DNA from: JAEUSF01 sp964484145
GTDB taxonomy: Bacteria; Patescibacteriota; Doudnabacteria; UBA920
NCBI GenBank assembly: GCA_964484145.1
Contig: CAZAED010000011.1
Coordinates: forward strand, 1-34,309
DNA length: 34,309 nucleotides
Reading direction: 5' to 3'
The translations under genes and the position numbers were made by a program. The notes beneath the pieces were generated by a model. It searched no databases. It worked only from the letters and a program-made list of their open reading frames with translations, and was not told where the DNA came from. This document shows, one piece after another, positions 5,799-13,310 of this stretch. The first letter of the stretch is position 1. Each line of letters begins with the position of its first letter.

Positions 5799-6500
5799 AT
5801 GAAATTAGCAATTTTTGACATCGACGGTACAATATTTCGCTCAAGTTTGGTAATTCAGCTGTGCGAGGCTTTGGTTATGGCTGGGATTTTTCCTAAAACA
5901 TCACAAAATGAAATTGAAAAAGAATATTTAGCTTGGTTAGACAGAAAAGGCAGCTATGAAGCGTACATAAATAAAGTTGTAAAAATTTACATAAAGTACA
6001 TAAAAGGCAAAAATTTTAGCAAAGTTAAGCGCGTGGCAGACCGGGTTATTAACTTACAAAAAAACCGAACTTACCGGTATACCAGAAATTTAATACATAA
6101 CTTAAAACAAAAAGGTTACTTTTTAGTAGCTATTTCCGGCTCGCCAGACTATATAGTAGAGGCGTATGCCAAAGCCATAGGCTTTAACGCCTGTTTTGGC
6201 ACGCAGTTAGAAGTAATAAACAACAAATTCACAGGCAAAGCCGTGAATTTGGAGTCAGCTTTTAACAAGGCCGGAATAATTCGCGCGCTAGTAAAAACTC
6301 ACAAAGGCGTAAATTTAAAACAATCTATAGCAGTAGGCGACACAGAGGGTGATGTTGCTATGCTTTCTTTAGTCGGCAAGCCCATAGCCTTTAACCCCAA
6401 CTTACATTTAGCCAAAATTGCTAAAAAGAAAGGCTGGCAAATTGTAGTAGAGCGAAAAGACGTAATTTTCGAGTTAAAAGATTTTGCATATAAAAATTAA
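5799..6500 (+). CDS. HAD-superfamily hydrolase, subfamily IB (SerB-like)
   Basis: A phosphomonoesterase of the SerB-like HAD-IB group (233 aa). Motif I is FDIDGT with nucleophile D7 and D9, motif II is AISGSP (S113), and motif IV is VGDTEGD (D181 and D185); a helical cap insert lies at about residues 20-90. HAD-IB members dephosphorylate phosphoserine or other small phosphates, and the substrate cannot be fixed from sequence. There is no SD before the ATG, as usual for resident genes here. A TATAAT about 85 bp upstream (near 5713) could start its transcript. The ATTACACAAATC... leader contains repeated TGTAG words like those at 2340-2470. No serA or serC neighbour supports a serine role. Confidence 0.85.
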   Translation: MKLAIFDIDGTIFRSSLVIQLCEALVMAGIFPKTSQNEIEKEYLAWLDRKGSYEAYINKVVKIYIKYIKGKNFSKVKRVADRVINLQKNRTYRYTRNLIHNLKQKGYFLVAISGSPDYIVEAYAKAIGFNACFGTQLEVINNKFTGKAVNLESAFNKAGIIRALVKTHKGVNLKQSIAVGDTEGDVAMLSLVGKPIAFNPNLHLAKIAKKKGWQIVVERKDVIFELKDFAYKN

Positions 6501-6546
6501 ACAATCAAAAATTCTATCTTATAACATCTAAAAACTAATAAACTAA

Positions 6547-6589
6547 TTTTGTTGCTAAAAAGTCACATATGTGACTAAATAGCAACAAA
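6547..6589. repeat. 43-bp nested palindrome, downstream copy
   Basis: TTTGTTGCT and AGCAACAAA enclose the perfect 14-bp palindrome GTCACATATGTGAC. It is identical to the copy at 7362-7404 except for one base. Apart from this palindrome and A+T-rich sequence, nothing is seen in 6501-6649. Confidence 0.85.
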
Positions 6590-6649
6590 TGAAGTTGAAT
6601 AATTAATAGGCATTTAAAGGCCTGGTTTATAGGTAAAAAATAATAAAAA

Positions 6650-7342
6650 TTACATTAATCCTAAGGCGGTAAAGTGTTGTTTTAAAAACTTTTCGTCTTC
6701 AATATCCATTCTACTAATTTCCATTACAGTTATGTATTTTTCTACATTATAGTGTTCAGCTAGTAGTTGTAGCTCTTTGCGGGGGTCAAAAGGGTAGAAC
6801 CACAAAGTACGCTGTAAAGCATAAAAGCCCATACTTTTGATTTTTTTTCGAAACATGTCTGCCGCAGTCCTATGTGTTAGGGTGGGTATATCAGCCGCGA
6901 CTTGCCACCACTTACCATCCCAAACTTTTTTCGGCACTTTTAGAAAGCCAAATTTGGTTTTGGCTAGAATAAGTTCTCCTTTTTTTGTAAGCTCTGCTTT
7001 TAAGTCGTTATTGCTTGGTTTTAAAGTTATAAGCCCCGAGCGTTTGAGATAGTAGAAAATTTGTGCTGTTTTTATTTCCTTTTCTCTTTTAGTCAGGCTT
7101 CGCCCAAGCCTTTGTTCTTGTTTTTTGAAAATTGTTTTACCTAAAATTTGTAAAGCATTAGGCGCAACCGTGCTGACCGCGGCAAGGCCAAGTATTCCCA
7201 CCAAGGTCATTACAACTAGGCTTGCATTTTGAAATTGCTCAATTTCTTTTGGACTGAACCATTCTTTTTTGAGTCCCGAATATTTGTTTATTAGCCCGCC
7301 AAGTTTTAAGCGCCGCTCTTTTATTATTTCTTTTTTTGTCAT
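6650..7342 (-). CDS. Membrane-anchored PaaX-like / Cas2-fold protein (230 aa)
   Basis: A transcription-regulator-like protein. About residues 42-68 form a hydrophobic helix (ASLVVMTLVGILGLAAVSTV), about 88-135 a winged-helix-like segment (KTAQIFYYLKRSGLITLK), and about 140-225 a PaaX-C/Cas2-like ferredoxin fold (KWWQVAADIPTLTHRTAADM, MGFYALQRTLWFYPFDPRKE). Patescibacterial proteins of this type are often labelled Cas2 or PaaX. There is no CRISPR array or cas1 in the window and the typical Cas2 N-terminal start is absent, so a regulator is favoured. The ATG at 7342 has no SD. A 43-bp palindrome sits 19 bp upstream of the start and another 60 bp past the stop, suggesting autoregulation or a mobile boundary. 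Confidence 0.75.
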   Translation of the reverse strand: MTKKEIIKERRLKLGGLINKYSGLKKEWFSPKEIEQFQNASLVVMTLVGILGLAAVSTVAPNALQILGKTIFKKQEQRLGRSLTKREKEIKTAQIFYYLKRSGLITLKPSNNDLKAELTKKGELILAKTKFGFLKVPKKVWDGKWWQVAADIPTLTHRTAADMFRKKIKSMGFYALQRTLWFYPFDPRKELQLLAEHYNVEKYITVMEISRMDIEDEKFLKQHFTALGLM

Positions 7343-7360
7343 AAAAAATTTAGTGTGACT

Positions 7361-7406
7361 GTTTTGTTGCTAAAAAGTCACATATGTGACTAAAGAGCAA
7401 CAAAAC
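7361..7406. repeat. 46-bp nested palindrome, upstream copy (possible operator)
   Basis: GTTTTGTTGCT and AGAGCAACAAAAC enclose GTCACATATGTGAC. It lies in the gap between mscL and the PaaX-like gene, where the latter's promoter must be. One mismatch over 43 bp with 6547-6589. Confidence 0.85.
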
Positions 7407-7441
7407 ATTTTTAGTAAAAGGAGGTTTGGGTTTTTGGGTTA

Positions 7442-7840
7442 TTATATTTCGCTGGTGCAGAAGGCGCAGCGGGTGGCTTTTAGGTTTATTTCACTAAAGC
7501 ACTTTGGGCATTTTTTGGTGGTGGGGTCTTGGGAGGGTTCTTTGCGGGTGCGAGCTACGAGGGCGTTCATTGGGGTGACTACAAAAAAGTAAATGGCCGC
7601 GGAAACCAGTAAAAAAGAAATAAGCGCGTTTAGAAAAAGGCCAATGTTAAACCGGCTACCATTTAAAGTAAAATATAAACCGGAAAAGTCGGGTACTTTG
7701 GCAATGGCGCCAATTAAGGGAGTAAGTATGTCTTTAACTAAGGAGTTAACAATAGTGCCAAAAGCCGCGCCAATAACTACGCCCACTGCTAAGTCTATAA
7801 CATTTCCTCTTAATATAAATTGTTTAAAGCCTTTAAACAT
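7442..7840 (-). CDS. mscL: Large-conductance mechanosensitive channel with C-terminal zinc ribbon
   Basis: A homopentameric tension-gated channel that releases solutes on hypo-osmotic shock. The N-terminus (MFKGFKQFILRGNVIDLAVG) is the conserved MscL start; TM1 is about residues 15-40 and TM2 about 68-92, with the conserved GAAFG region in TM1. The short cytoplasmic end carries a zinc ribbon, CPKC (C111, C114) and CAFC (C125, C128), instead of the simple helical bundle of the E. coli protein; total length is 132 aa. The ATG at 7840 has no SD. It is transcribed in the same direction as the PaaX-like gene, with the palindromic site between them. Confidence 0.93.
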   Translation of the reverse strand: MFKGFKQFILRGNVIDLAVGVVIGAAFGTIVNSLVKDILTPLIGAIAKVPDFSGLYFTLNGSRFNIGLFLNALISFLLVSAAIYFFVVTPMNALVARTRKEPSQDPTTKKCPKCFSEINLKATRCAFCTSEI

Positions 7841-7936
7841 AGTTCAGAGATCTTTTATGCACAAAGATAATAAGAATGCTAAAATTTTATAATTATAATA
7901 TAAATATTATGCCAGTTTTTTATTTGACACGCAATA

Positions 7937-7945
7937 TGCTATAAT
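7937..7945 (+). promoter_or_regulatory. Extended -10 promoter for 8007-8507
   Basis: TGCTATAAT about 60 bp before the ATG. A TTGACA at 7924-7929 is too close to act as its -35. Confidence 0.6.
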
Positions 7946-8006
7946 ATATAGGTAAATTTTGCCGGCAAAAAGCCGCGCAGACTATAACCAGTAAATTTGA
8001 AACAAA

Positions 8007-8507
8007 ATGTCTAAAAAAATAGCAGTAATAATAGTTTTAGCAATAGTGGCAATTGCTTTGTTTGGACTTATGGCTTTAAACAAGTCCAAAATGTACAAGT
8101 CGGGTAAGCAGGAACAAAACAATACCCAAACTCCAGCGAAAGAAATAACTCCTTTGCCTTTTACCAAAGTTGAGACGGATGCGGACAAATTACCCGAAGG
8201 TTTTGTGGCCGGTTTCCCCCTTGAGGCCGGAGCAACGGTTATTAGTAACTATAGTGCTAAGACCGCGTCTGGGCTTCAAAGTTCGAGGCGGTTTGTAAGC
8301 CAGAAAACTTTGGACGAGAATTATAAAATATACAACGACTATTTTGTAAAAAATAAGTGGAAAATTTTAACCTTTGTAGATATGGCTGCTATTAAGTCCA
8401 TTTCCGCGGAGTCACCAACCAAAATAAAAGCAACCATAAGCGTTTCCACCAACAGCGCTACCAATAATGTGGAAGTGGATATTGGTTTCTTGCAGCCAAT
8501 AAAGTAG
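8007..8507 (+). CDS. Single-pass anchored protein, paralogue of 12822-13304
   Basis: A 166-aa protein with an N-terminal signal anchor (KKIAVIIVLAIVAIALFGLM, about residues 3-23), a Gln/Asn/Pro linker (about 30-50), and an extracytoplasmic domain with ADKLPEGFVAGFPLEAGATV near residues 58-78. The same domain in 12822-13304 reads DTDKLPDMFPADFPIEKDVT, and both then carry YKIYNDYFVKNKWKI / YKIYNDYLQKNGWKI. I do not recognise the domain; the family is probably confined to candidate-phylum bacteria (inference). There is no SD. The two paralogues flank the subtilase pair, as if cassettes had been inserted between tandem duplicates. Confidence 0.8.
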   Translation: MSKKIAVIIVLAIVAIALFGLMALNKSKMYKSGKQEQNNTQTPAKEITPLPFTKVETDADKLPEGFVAGFPLEAGATVISNYSAKTASGLQSSRRFVSQKTLDENYKIYNDYFVKNKWKILTFVDMAAIKSISAESPTKIKATISVSTNSATNNVEVDIGFLQPIK

Positions 8508-8561
8508 TAAAAGTAGAAAGGTTTCAAACTTTTTTATTATAGAAAGTTATAGCAGATACGG

Positions 8562-8590
8562 TTGACAAAAAAGTTAAAAAGTGATATAAT
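8562..8590 (+). promoter_or_regulatory. Consensus promoter of the subtilase gene
   Basis: TTGACA (8562-8567), 17-bp spacer, TATAAT (8585-8590). The box plus spacer closely resembles that at 11015-11043 (both TTGACAAAA...GTGATATA). Confidence 0.9.
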
Positions 8591-8795
8591 ATATATCCTG
8601 ACTTGTAATGGTAAGCCATTAGCCTTTGCTAATAGTTTACCAATGCATGGCAGGCGTTTTGCCGTTATGCAGGTATTTTGTCCTTTGTTGGAAAGTAGAT
8701 AACTTAAAGTAATTTTAAATTCTCTATTCCCCAATGCAGGGCGACTTTCGGGTTGTCTAAATGCAGAGATCTTGAAAATTTGGCTGGAGGGCCCA
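8591..8795 (+). promoter_or_regulatory. About 200-nt structured leader of the subtilase mRNA
   Basis: Nothing coding is seen here. Nested stems TGGTAA/TTTACCA and ATTAGC/GCTAAT form one hairpin (8609-8642), followed by GGCG-TTTT-GCC near 8651-8663. The last bases hold the SD (TGGAGGG). Regulatory function is inferred from length and structure only. Confidence 0.4.
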
Positions 8796-10916
8796 ATGAA
8801 GATTTTTCGTTTGTTTGCAATTGTTCTTCTGTATGTTGTGTCCGCGTTCGCGGCACGGCAAACGGAAATGCGTCGCATTGGCCCTCGTGGCCAGGCGATG
8901 CAAAAAGTTCATACGGATAGGGTGCTGGTCGAACTGGTTAGCCCTCTCCACAGAAGTGAATTCCGGGTACTAACCCCGGGGCGAGGACGTTTCAAAAACG
9001 TCGTTCAGGTGGAGGTGTCTCCACCATTCACACCAGAAGGGTTCATTGCCCGGCTCAAGGAAGAAGATTCCCGAACCGGACAGCGACGAATCAAACGCGC
9101 TGAACTGTCTCCGGTCGTCACACTCCGTGGCGTTCCGAACGATAGGTTTTGGCGGAATCAGTGGTACTTTGGGGCCGACCAGGGTTTCCAAGTACCGAGC
9201 ATTGGGTTTTATAATGACTCGGACTTGGATATGAGTCACGGTTTAGTGTATGTTGCCGACACGGGTTGTCCGGCAGCGCACGAAGACCTTGATCCTGAAA
9301 CTATTGTTGACAAACAGAAGTTTGTTGACGACAATTTCCCTGGCGACTTACGTGACCGAAATGGTCACGGAACCGCTGTGATTGGAATTATGGCGGCAAA
9401 AACCAACAACGGTGTTGGCATAGCCTCCATGACGCCCGATGTAAAAGTTGGGTGCGTACAAGCGTTGGACGAGTTTGGTGAGGGTGATTTGCTTGGGCTG
9501 ATAAACATGCTTGATTACGTGTCAAGCTTGCAAAGTCAGCGAAAGCTTGTTGACCCCCTTGCCTGGATTCTTTTGAACCTCTCACTCGGTGGCTATGGCC
9601 ACAGTGAGTTGCTTGAAGAAGCTAAAGACCGTTGTTCTGCGGCAGGCGTAATTATAGTTGCCGCCGCGGGCAATAATGGTTTTAACTTGTCGCGGGACGT
9701 TTATGACTGGTTTTGCAGTAAGTCTTCCCCCTACATAATTGTTGTTGGGGCGAGTGACCTAAACGACCAGCCCGCTAACTTCGGTGGCGGCTATGCCACC
9801 AACTACGGCTCAAGCGTAGACGTTTTTGCTCCCGGGGTTGGCATTGCCGCCTTGGGTTTGAACAACACCTACGTTACCGAGCGTGGTACTTCGTTTGCGA
9901 CTCCGCTCGTAACCTCTACGGTTGCCTTGATGCTCGCAAAGCATCCGGACACAACCCCAAAGGCCATAAAGCAGCGTCTCGCGAATGGGGACCCGTTCAA
10001 GGGTCGCCAAGTTGGGGTCAATTTCGTTTCTCGGCTGCAGTATAGCCGGAACGGAGTTCGCCTCAACCTGGAAAAGGCTCTGAGTGAAGACTTAGTGCCT
10101 CCCACAATTCCGCTTTTGACCATGTCCCGCGTGGGACATGCGTCGGTTTACCAAGAAATTTCGGTTAGTGATGACAACGCAGTTTTTGGATGCGAGGTCT
10201 TACTGGCCGACAGTGAGGGCGGGGAGTTTACCCGCCATGGCGAGCTCGTGCAGAACTTTGTGAAAGGACTGGCGGTTCTTAATGTCCCAGTTGAAGAAGG
10301 CAAAGTGTACTACCGAGCAATACAGTGTTTTGACACTGCCGGTAATGCATCTGAACTTTCTTTGGTGGACCGCATTGAGACCCCAGTTAGTCGGACACTT
10401 TCGCAGTATGAGGGTGGCTCGACAGAACTCACGGTTCTAGAAGGACCCACGGCTCCGCTATTCCCGGCAAAACTAGGTAGGCCCTCGGGTCTGCTATGGA
10501 AACCGTTGGAGCGGCAATGGGTGGTTAGCGGAGAGGAGATTTCGGAGACCGATGCAGGTGACAACCACCTCAAGATACCCATTGACCTAACCCAGGTCAG
10601 TGGTTCTGCCGACACAACAGTGTCGGTAACGCTTGAGGGAGAGTTCACTGTTCTCTCTTCCGATTTTCGATCTCTGGGAGATAGCTCTGCAGTCCAACGG
10701 TCGGAAGGCTTGTTGGAATTGTGGGTGCTTTCACCCGACTTGCCCAATGGCGGCGCAAAGTTGGCGGACATCCCCAACAACACCGACGCTCAAACTTTTG
10801 ACGCATCCCTGGTGCTCCGGTACCCAGGCGCGTCACTCTCGATTAGGACTTTTGTGGATGGTAACCGAGGAGCTGTAAAACTCCGGACGGTAACCGTCCG
10901 TGTAGACGAAAAATAA
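8796..10916 (+). CDS. Secreted subtilisin-family (S8) serine protease, catalytically intact
   Basis: The ATG at 8796 is preferred over the in-frame ATG at 8772 because it follows an SD (CTGGAGGG) and starts a clean signal peptide (MKIFRLFAIVLLYVVSAFA, cleavage near residue 19). Residues about 35-105 look like an I9-type propeptide; the catalytic domain begins near PNDRFWRNQWYF (115). The triad is complete: D155 (VYVADTG), H191 (RNGHGTAV), oxyanion N293 (AAAGNNG) and S366 (RGTSFATP). The C-terminal 260 residues look like beta-sandwich domains (YYRAIQCFDTAGNASE resembles FN3). The protein (706 aa) should act outside the cell. Its G+C is visibly higher than that of its neighbours, and it has its own promoter and terminator. 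It is followed at once by a dead homologue. Confidence 0.92.
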   Translation: MKIFRLFAIVLLYVVSAFAARQTEMRRIGPRGQAMQKVHTDRVLVELVSPLHRSEFRVLTPGRGRFKNVVQVEVSPPFTPEGFIARLKEEDSRTGQRRIKRAELSPVVTLRGVPNDRFWRNQWYFGADQGFQVPSIGFYNDSDLDMSHGLVYVADTGCPAAHEDLDPETIVDKQKFVDDNFPGDLRDRNGHGTAVIGIMAAKTNNGVGIASMTPDVKVGCVQALDEFGEGDLLGLINMLDYVSSLQSQRKLVDPLAWILLNLSLGGYGHSELLEEAKDRCSAAGVIIVAAAGNNGFNLSRDVYDWFCSKSSPYIIVVGASDLNDQPANFGGGYATNYGSSVDVFAPGVGIAALGLNNTYVTERGTSFATPLVTSTVALMLAKHPDTTPKAIKQRLANGDPFKGRQVGVNFVSRLQYSRNGVRLNLEKALSEDLVPPTIPLLTMSRVGHASVYQEISVSDDNAVFGCEVLLADSEGGEFTRHGELVQNFVKGLAVLNVPVEEGKVYYRAIQCFDTAGNASELSLVDRIETPVSRTLSQYEGGSTELTVLEGPTAPLFPAKLGRPSGLLWKPLERQWVVSGEEISETDAGDNHLKIPIDLTQVSGSADTTVSVTLEGEFTVLSSDFRSLGDSSAVQRSEGLLELWVLSPDLPNGGAKLADIPNNTDAQTFDASLVLRYPGASLSIRTFVDGNRGAVKLRTVTVRVDEK

Positions 10917-10990
10917 CCGCTTCCTCACAAGGGAAGCGGCAAAGACCTAAGGCAGGCGTTGTTGGTAACCCCGATGACTCCTGCCTTTTG
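10917..10990 (+). terminator. Double hairpin terminator after the subtilase
   Basis: CCGCTTCC/GGAAGCGG (10918-10939) without a T run, then AAGGCAGG (10949-10956) / CCTGCCTT (10980-10987) followed by TTG. The second hairpin has a 23-nt loop. Confidence 0.6.
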
Positions 10991-11014
10991 TATTTGGCTT
11001 AAATAAGACAACTA

Positions 11015-11043
11015 TTGACAAAAGTTATGAAATGTGATATATT
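11015..11043 (+). promoter_or_regulatory. Consensus promoter of the pseudo-subtilase gene
   Basis: TTGACA (11015-11020), 17-bp spacer, TATATT (11038-11043). The 110-nt leader that follows holds GACTAAA/TTTAGTC (11064-11096) and ACGGG/CCCGT (11100-11121) hairpins. Confidence 0.85.
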
Positions 11044-11153
11044 GTTATGTTGCAACTTGTGCTGACTAAAGAATATATAGGATGTATTTTTTAGTCGGTA
11101 CGGGTAAATTTTCATGCCCGTGCTTTCTTTGAAAGGCCTTAAGGAGGCTTCAA

Positions 11154-12545
11154 ATGTTTGTGTGTGTTTTTTCCCTTGCTCTTTCTTCGCTCTTTGCGCA
11201 GGCTCCTGTGCAAACGGCAACGGAGCCTTCTTTGAAGGCCGCTGAAATAATCAACGTTCGCAACGCGGGCTACCTGCCCAATAACGGGCTCGCAGACGAG
11301 CAGTACAACGTCTGGAGTCGGATTGGCGTGTTGGATTTTTGGCGGCAGTACGGCTTCGCGGCCTCCAATCCAGGCGATGATGCAGCGCCCACGGTTGTGT
11401 TTGTGGGGGCCGGTGTCAATTGTAACGTGTCGCAACTCGTTGGCAAGTGCGACCCCAGATCACGAAGCTTCATCTTTGATGACGTCTACAACGATACCTC
11501 GGGCGCAGACACGTTCGCAGCGACAAGCGTGTTTTCCAACCTCAACGACGGCAGTCCGATCGCTGGATTCTCCAACGCCCGGATTCTAGCTCTGCAGGTC
11601 TGGAAGAATAAGGCTGATAGTTTTGGGCGTTTGGTTCAAGACTATAGCCCAGACAACGCAGAACTCGCCTTCCGGTTCCTGCTGGCTCAGGAGGGGACAT
11701 ACATTGTCCACGTCAGCTTGCACTTACAGTCGACTCCATCGCTAGATGCCGTTTTTCAACAGATGGTGGATAGCGGTCGGTTCATGTTCGTGGGCGCGGC
11801 GTTAGATCAGGTGGTAGAAATGGGGAGAATTAACTCCCTGCCGTGCTCTAAGTCTGACCAGCCCGGCGTTCTGTGTTTGGCTTCTGTCTCTGCTAACGGG
11901 AACTTGGTTCCCGGAGGCTACGGTGCTAACATTACAGGCACGAGTGTTGGGAGTTTTGTTTGGGGGCAGGCACTGAATGGCAAGTATGGTTCCGGCAACG
12001 GGAACTACTTGGCGGCGGTTCAGTACACTGCCACGGCTGCACTTTTGCAGGGTAAGGCAACGGCGAGTGGGCATCCGCTAACTCCCAAAGAGCTGAAAGA
12101 TTTGATGCTTTTGAGTCTCCGTTTTGAAAAGGGGCTGATTAGCAACATTTCTTTTGGTCAGGTTGGAGTGCCTGGAGTGCTCGATGTTAACCAGGCCTAC
12201 ACCGACCTTCTCGCCTTCCTTGAAGGCGAGCCGTTGCCGACTTTTTCAACAATGTCGTTTGAAACGCCGGTTGGCGGAGACGGCAAGCCGCTCGTCTACT
12301 TGAGTCGGGGTACGTTGCGGCTGAAGGGCACGGGGTTTAGCGAAACCACGCAGTTTCGCTTTAACGGCGCTGTTTTGAAGTCATCGGTGGTTGACGAGAC
12401 CACGGTTGACGTTGAGGTGGGGGATGAAGTGGTGGACAACGTTACGTACAGTAGCGGGGTTCTCTACGCCATCCAAACCTACAAGGGTAGGCCGGTTGCC
12501 CAGACTTGGGTGCCAATTATATCACCTGTATTCTTGGCGCCCTGA
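11154..12545 (+). CDS. Secreted subtilase homologue with all catalytic residues lost
   Basis: The ATG at 11154 follows a perfect SD (AAGGAGG). The signal peptide is MFVCVFSLALSSLFAQA. The chain keeps the subtilase core order but not the active site: VVFVGAGVN where VYVADTG is expected (Asp to Gly, about residue 85), SGADTFA for NGHGT (His to Ala, about 118), FVGAALD for VAAAGN (oxyanion Asn lost, about 218), and SGNGNYLAAVQYTATAALL for GTSFATPLVTSTVALML (Ser to Gly, about 283). The propeptide is missing. Residues about 365-463 form a beta domain resembling IPT/TIG (RGTLRLKGTGFSETTQFRFN). The frame is intact over 463 codons with its own signals, so it is a pseudoenzyme rather than a decayed gene. 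It could bind, inhibit or present substrate for the neighbouring protease; that is inference. Confidence 0.75.
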   Translation: MFVCVFSLALSSLFAQAPVQTATEPSLKAAEIINVRNAGYLPNNGLADEQYNVWSRIGVLDFWRQYGFAASNPGDDAAPTVVFVGAGVNCNVSQLVGKCDPRSRSFIFDDVYNDTSGADTFAATSVFSNLNDGSPIAGFSNARILALQVWKNKADSFGRLVQDYSPDNAELAFRFLLAQEGTYIVHVSLHLQSTPSLDAVFQQMVDSGRFMFVGAALDQVVEMGRINSLPCSKSDQPGVLCLASVSANGNLVPGGYGANITGTSVGSFVWGQALNGKYGSGNGNYLAAVQYTATAALLQGKATASGHPLTPKELKDLMLLSLRFEKGLISNISFGQVGVPGVLDVNQAYTDLLAFLEGEPLPTFSTMSFETPVGGDGKPLVYLSRGTLRLKGTGFSETTQFRFNGAVLKSSVVDETTVDVEVGDEVVDNVTYSSGVLYAIQTYKGRPVAQTWVPIISPVFLAP

Positions 12546-12575
12546 CGGGCGCTGCACACACATACCATCGAATTT

Positions 12576-12628
12576 GGCGCTCCGCCGTGACCATGCTGTC
12601 ACGGAACTACGGAGCGCCTTTTTCTTTT
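12576..12628 (+). terminator. Intrinsic terminator after the pseudo-subtilase
   Basis: Outer stem GGCGCTCCG (12576-12584) / CGGAGCGCC (12610-12618), inner stem CCGTGAC/GTCACGG, then TTTTTCTTTT. Confidence 0.9.
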
Positions 12629-12727
12629 ACCCAGAGACCAAGCTGTAATTTTAGAAAACGGTATACCAAGTAGTGGTATAAGCACGAGGCCAGTGTGTGG
12701 ATAAATGTGGTAAATTAATTAAAAATA

Positions 12728-12736
12728 TGGTATAGT
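12728..12736 (+). promoter_or_regulatory. Extended -10 promoter for 12822-17465
   Basis: TGGTATAGT, about 85 bp before the ATG at 12822. The same word occurs at 33732-33740. A TATACCA/TGGTATA inverted repeat lies upstream at 12662-12680. Confidence 0.55.
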
Positions 12737-12821
12737 AAATTCAAATATTATATTTCCTAAAATTTAAATAGGAAAATTTTGAGCTTTGTTTAAAGAGAGA
12801 AATAAAAAATAAATTTTAAAT

Positions 12822-13304
12822 ATGTCAAAAAAGTTACAAGTTTTATTTTTCGGAGCTTTAATTATTGTTGCTTTAATTTTGGCTTTTAAACCAAAAATTA
12901 AAAAACAAAACACAACAGAGGTCGTTCCGCAGAATAATGTGCAAAATACCCAAGCTAAGCCTGAAGGTATTGTGGCGGTTGATACAGACAAATTGCCGGA
13001 TATGTTCCCGGCCGATTTTCCTATAGAAAAAGATGTGACAGTAATTTCCAATTTTAATTTGAACAAAGACAATAAATACCAATCTACCAGGAGCTTTGAA
13101 ACCAGCCAGACATTGGCTCAAAAATATAAAATATATAACGATTATTTGCAGAAAAACGGGTGGAAAATAACGCAGACAGTAAATGACAAGTTGATAAAAA
13201 GTATTTTTGCCGCAAAAGACAAAGCGGTTGTGCTAATTACAATGAGCCAAAATACTGCAACATTAAAAAATGAAGTTTATATTAACTTTGTTTATTCAAA
13301 TTAA
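12822..13304 (+). CDS. Single-pass anchored protein, paralogue of 8007-8507
   Basis: A 160-aa protein with an N-terminal membrane anchor (LQVLFFGALIIVALILAF, about residues 5-22), a Lys/Gln/Asn linker and the same extracytoplasmic domain as the 8007 gene (DTDKLPDMFPADFPIEKDVT; YKIYNDYLQKNGWKI). No SD. Only 6 bp separate its stop from the start of the giant surface protein, so the two are co-transcribed and may work together at the cell surface. Domain function unknown. Confidence 0.8.
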   Translation: MSKKLQVLFFGALIIVALILAFKPKIKKQNTTEVVPQNNVQNTQAKPEGIVAVDTDKLPDMFPADFPIEKDVTVISNFNLNKDNKYQSTRSFETSQTLAQKYKIYNDYLQKNGWKITQTVNDKLIKSIFAAKDKAVVLITMSQNTATLKNEVYINFVYSN

Positions 13305-13310
13305 ATTAAT

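Noticed and set aside
6650..7342. Possible Cas2 and hence a CRISPR locus
   Set aside because: The Cas2-like fold is in a PaaX-type protein with a membrane helix; there is no cas1, effector or spacer-repeat array nearby, and the two flanking palindromes are only two copies.
8571..8760. tRNA or known riboswitch in the subtilase leader
   Set aside because: No T-loop sequence, no cloverleaf spacing and no riboswitch core that I can recognise; only simple hairpins.
8772..8795. Longer start for the subtilase
   Set aside because: The ATG at 8772 has no SD and would put eight residues before the signal peptide; the ATG at 8796 has both.
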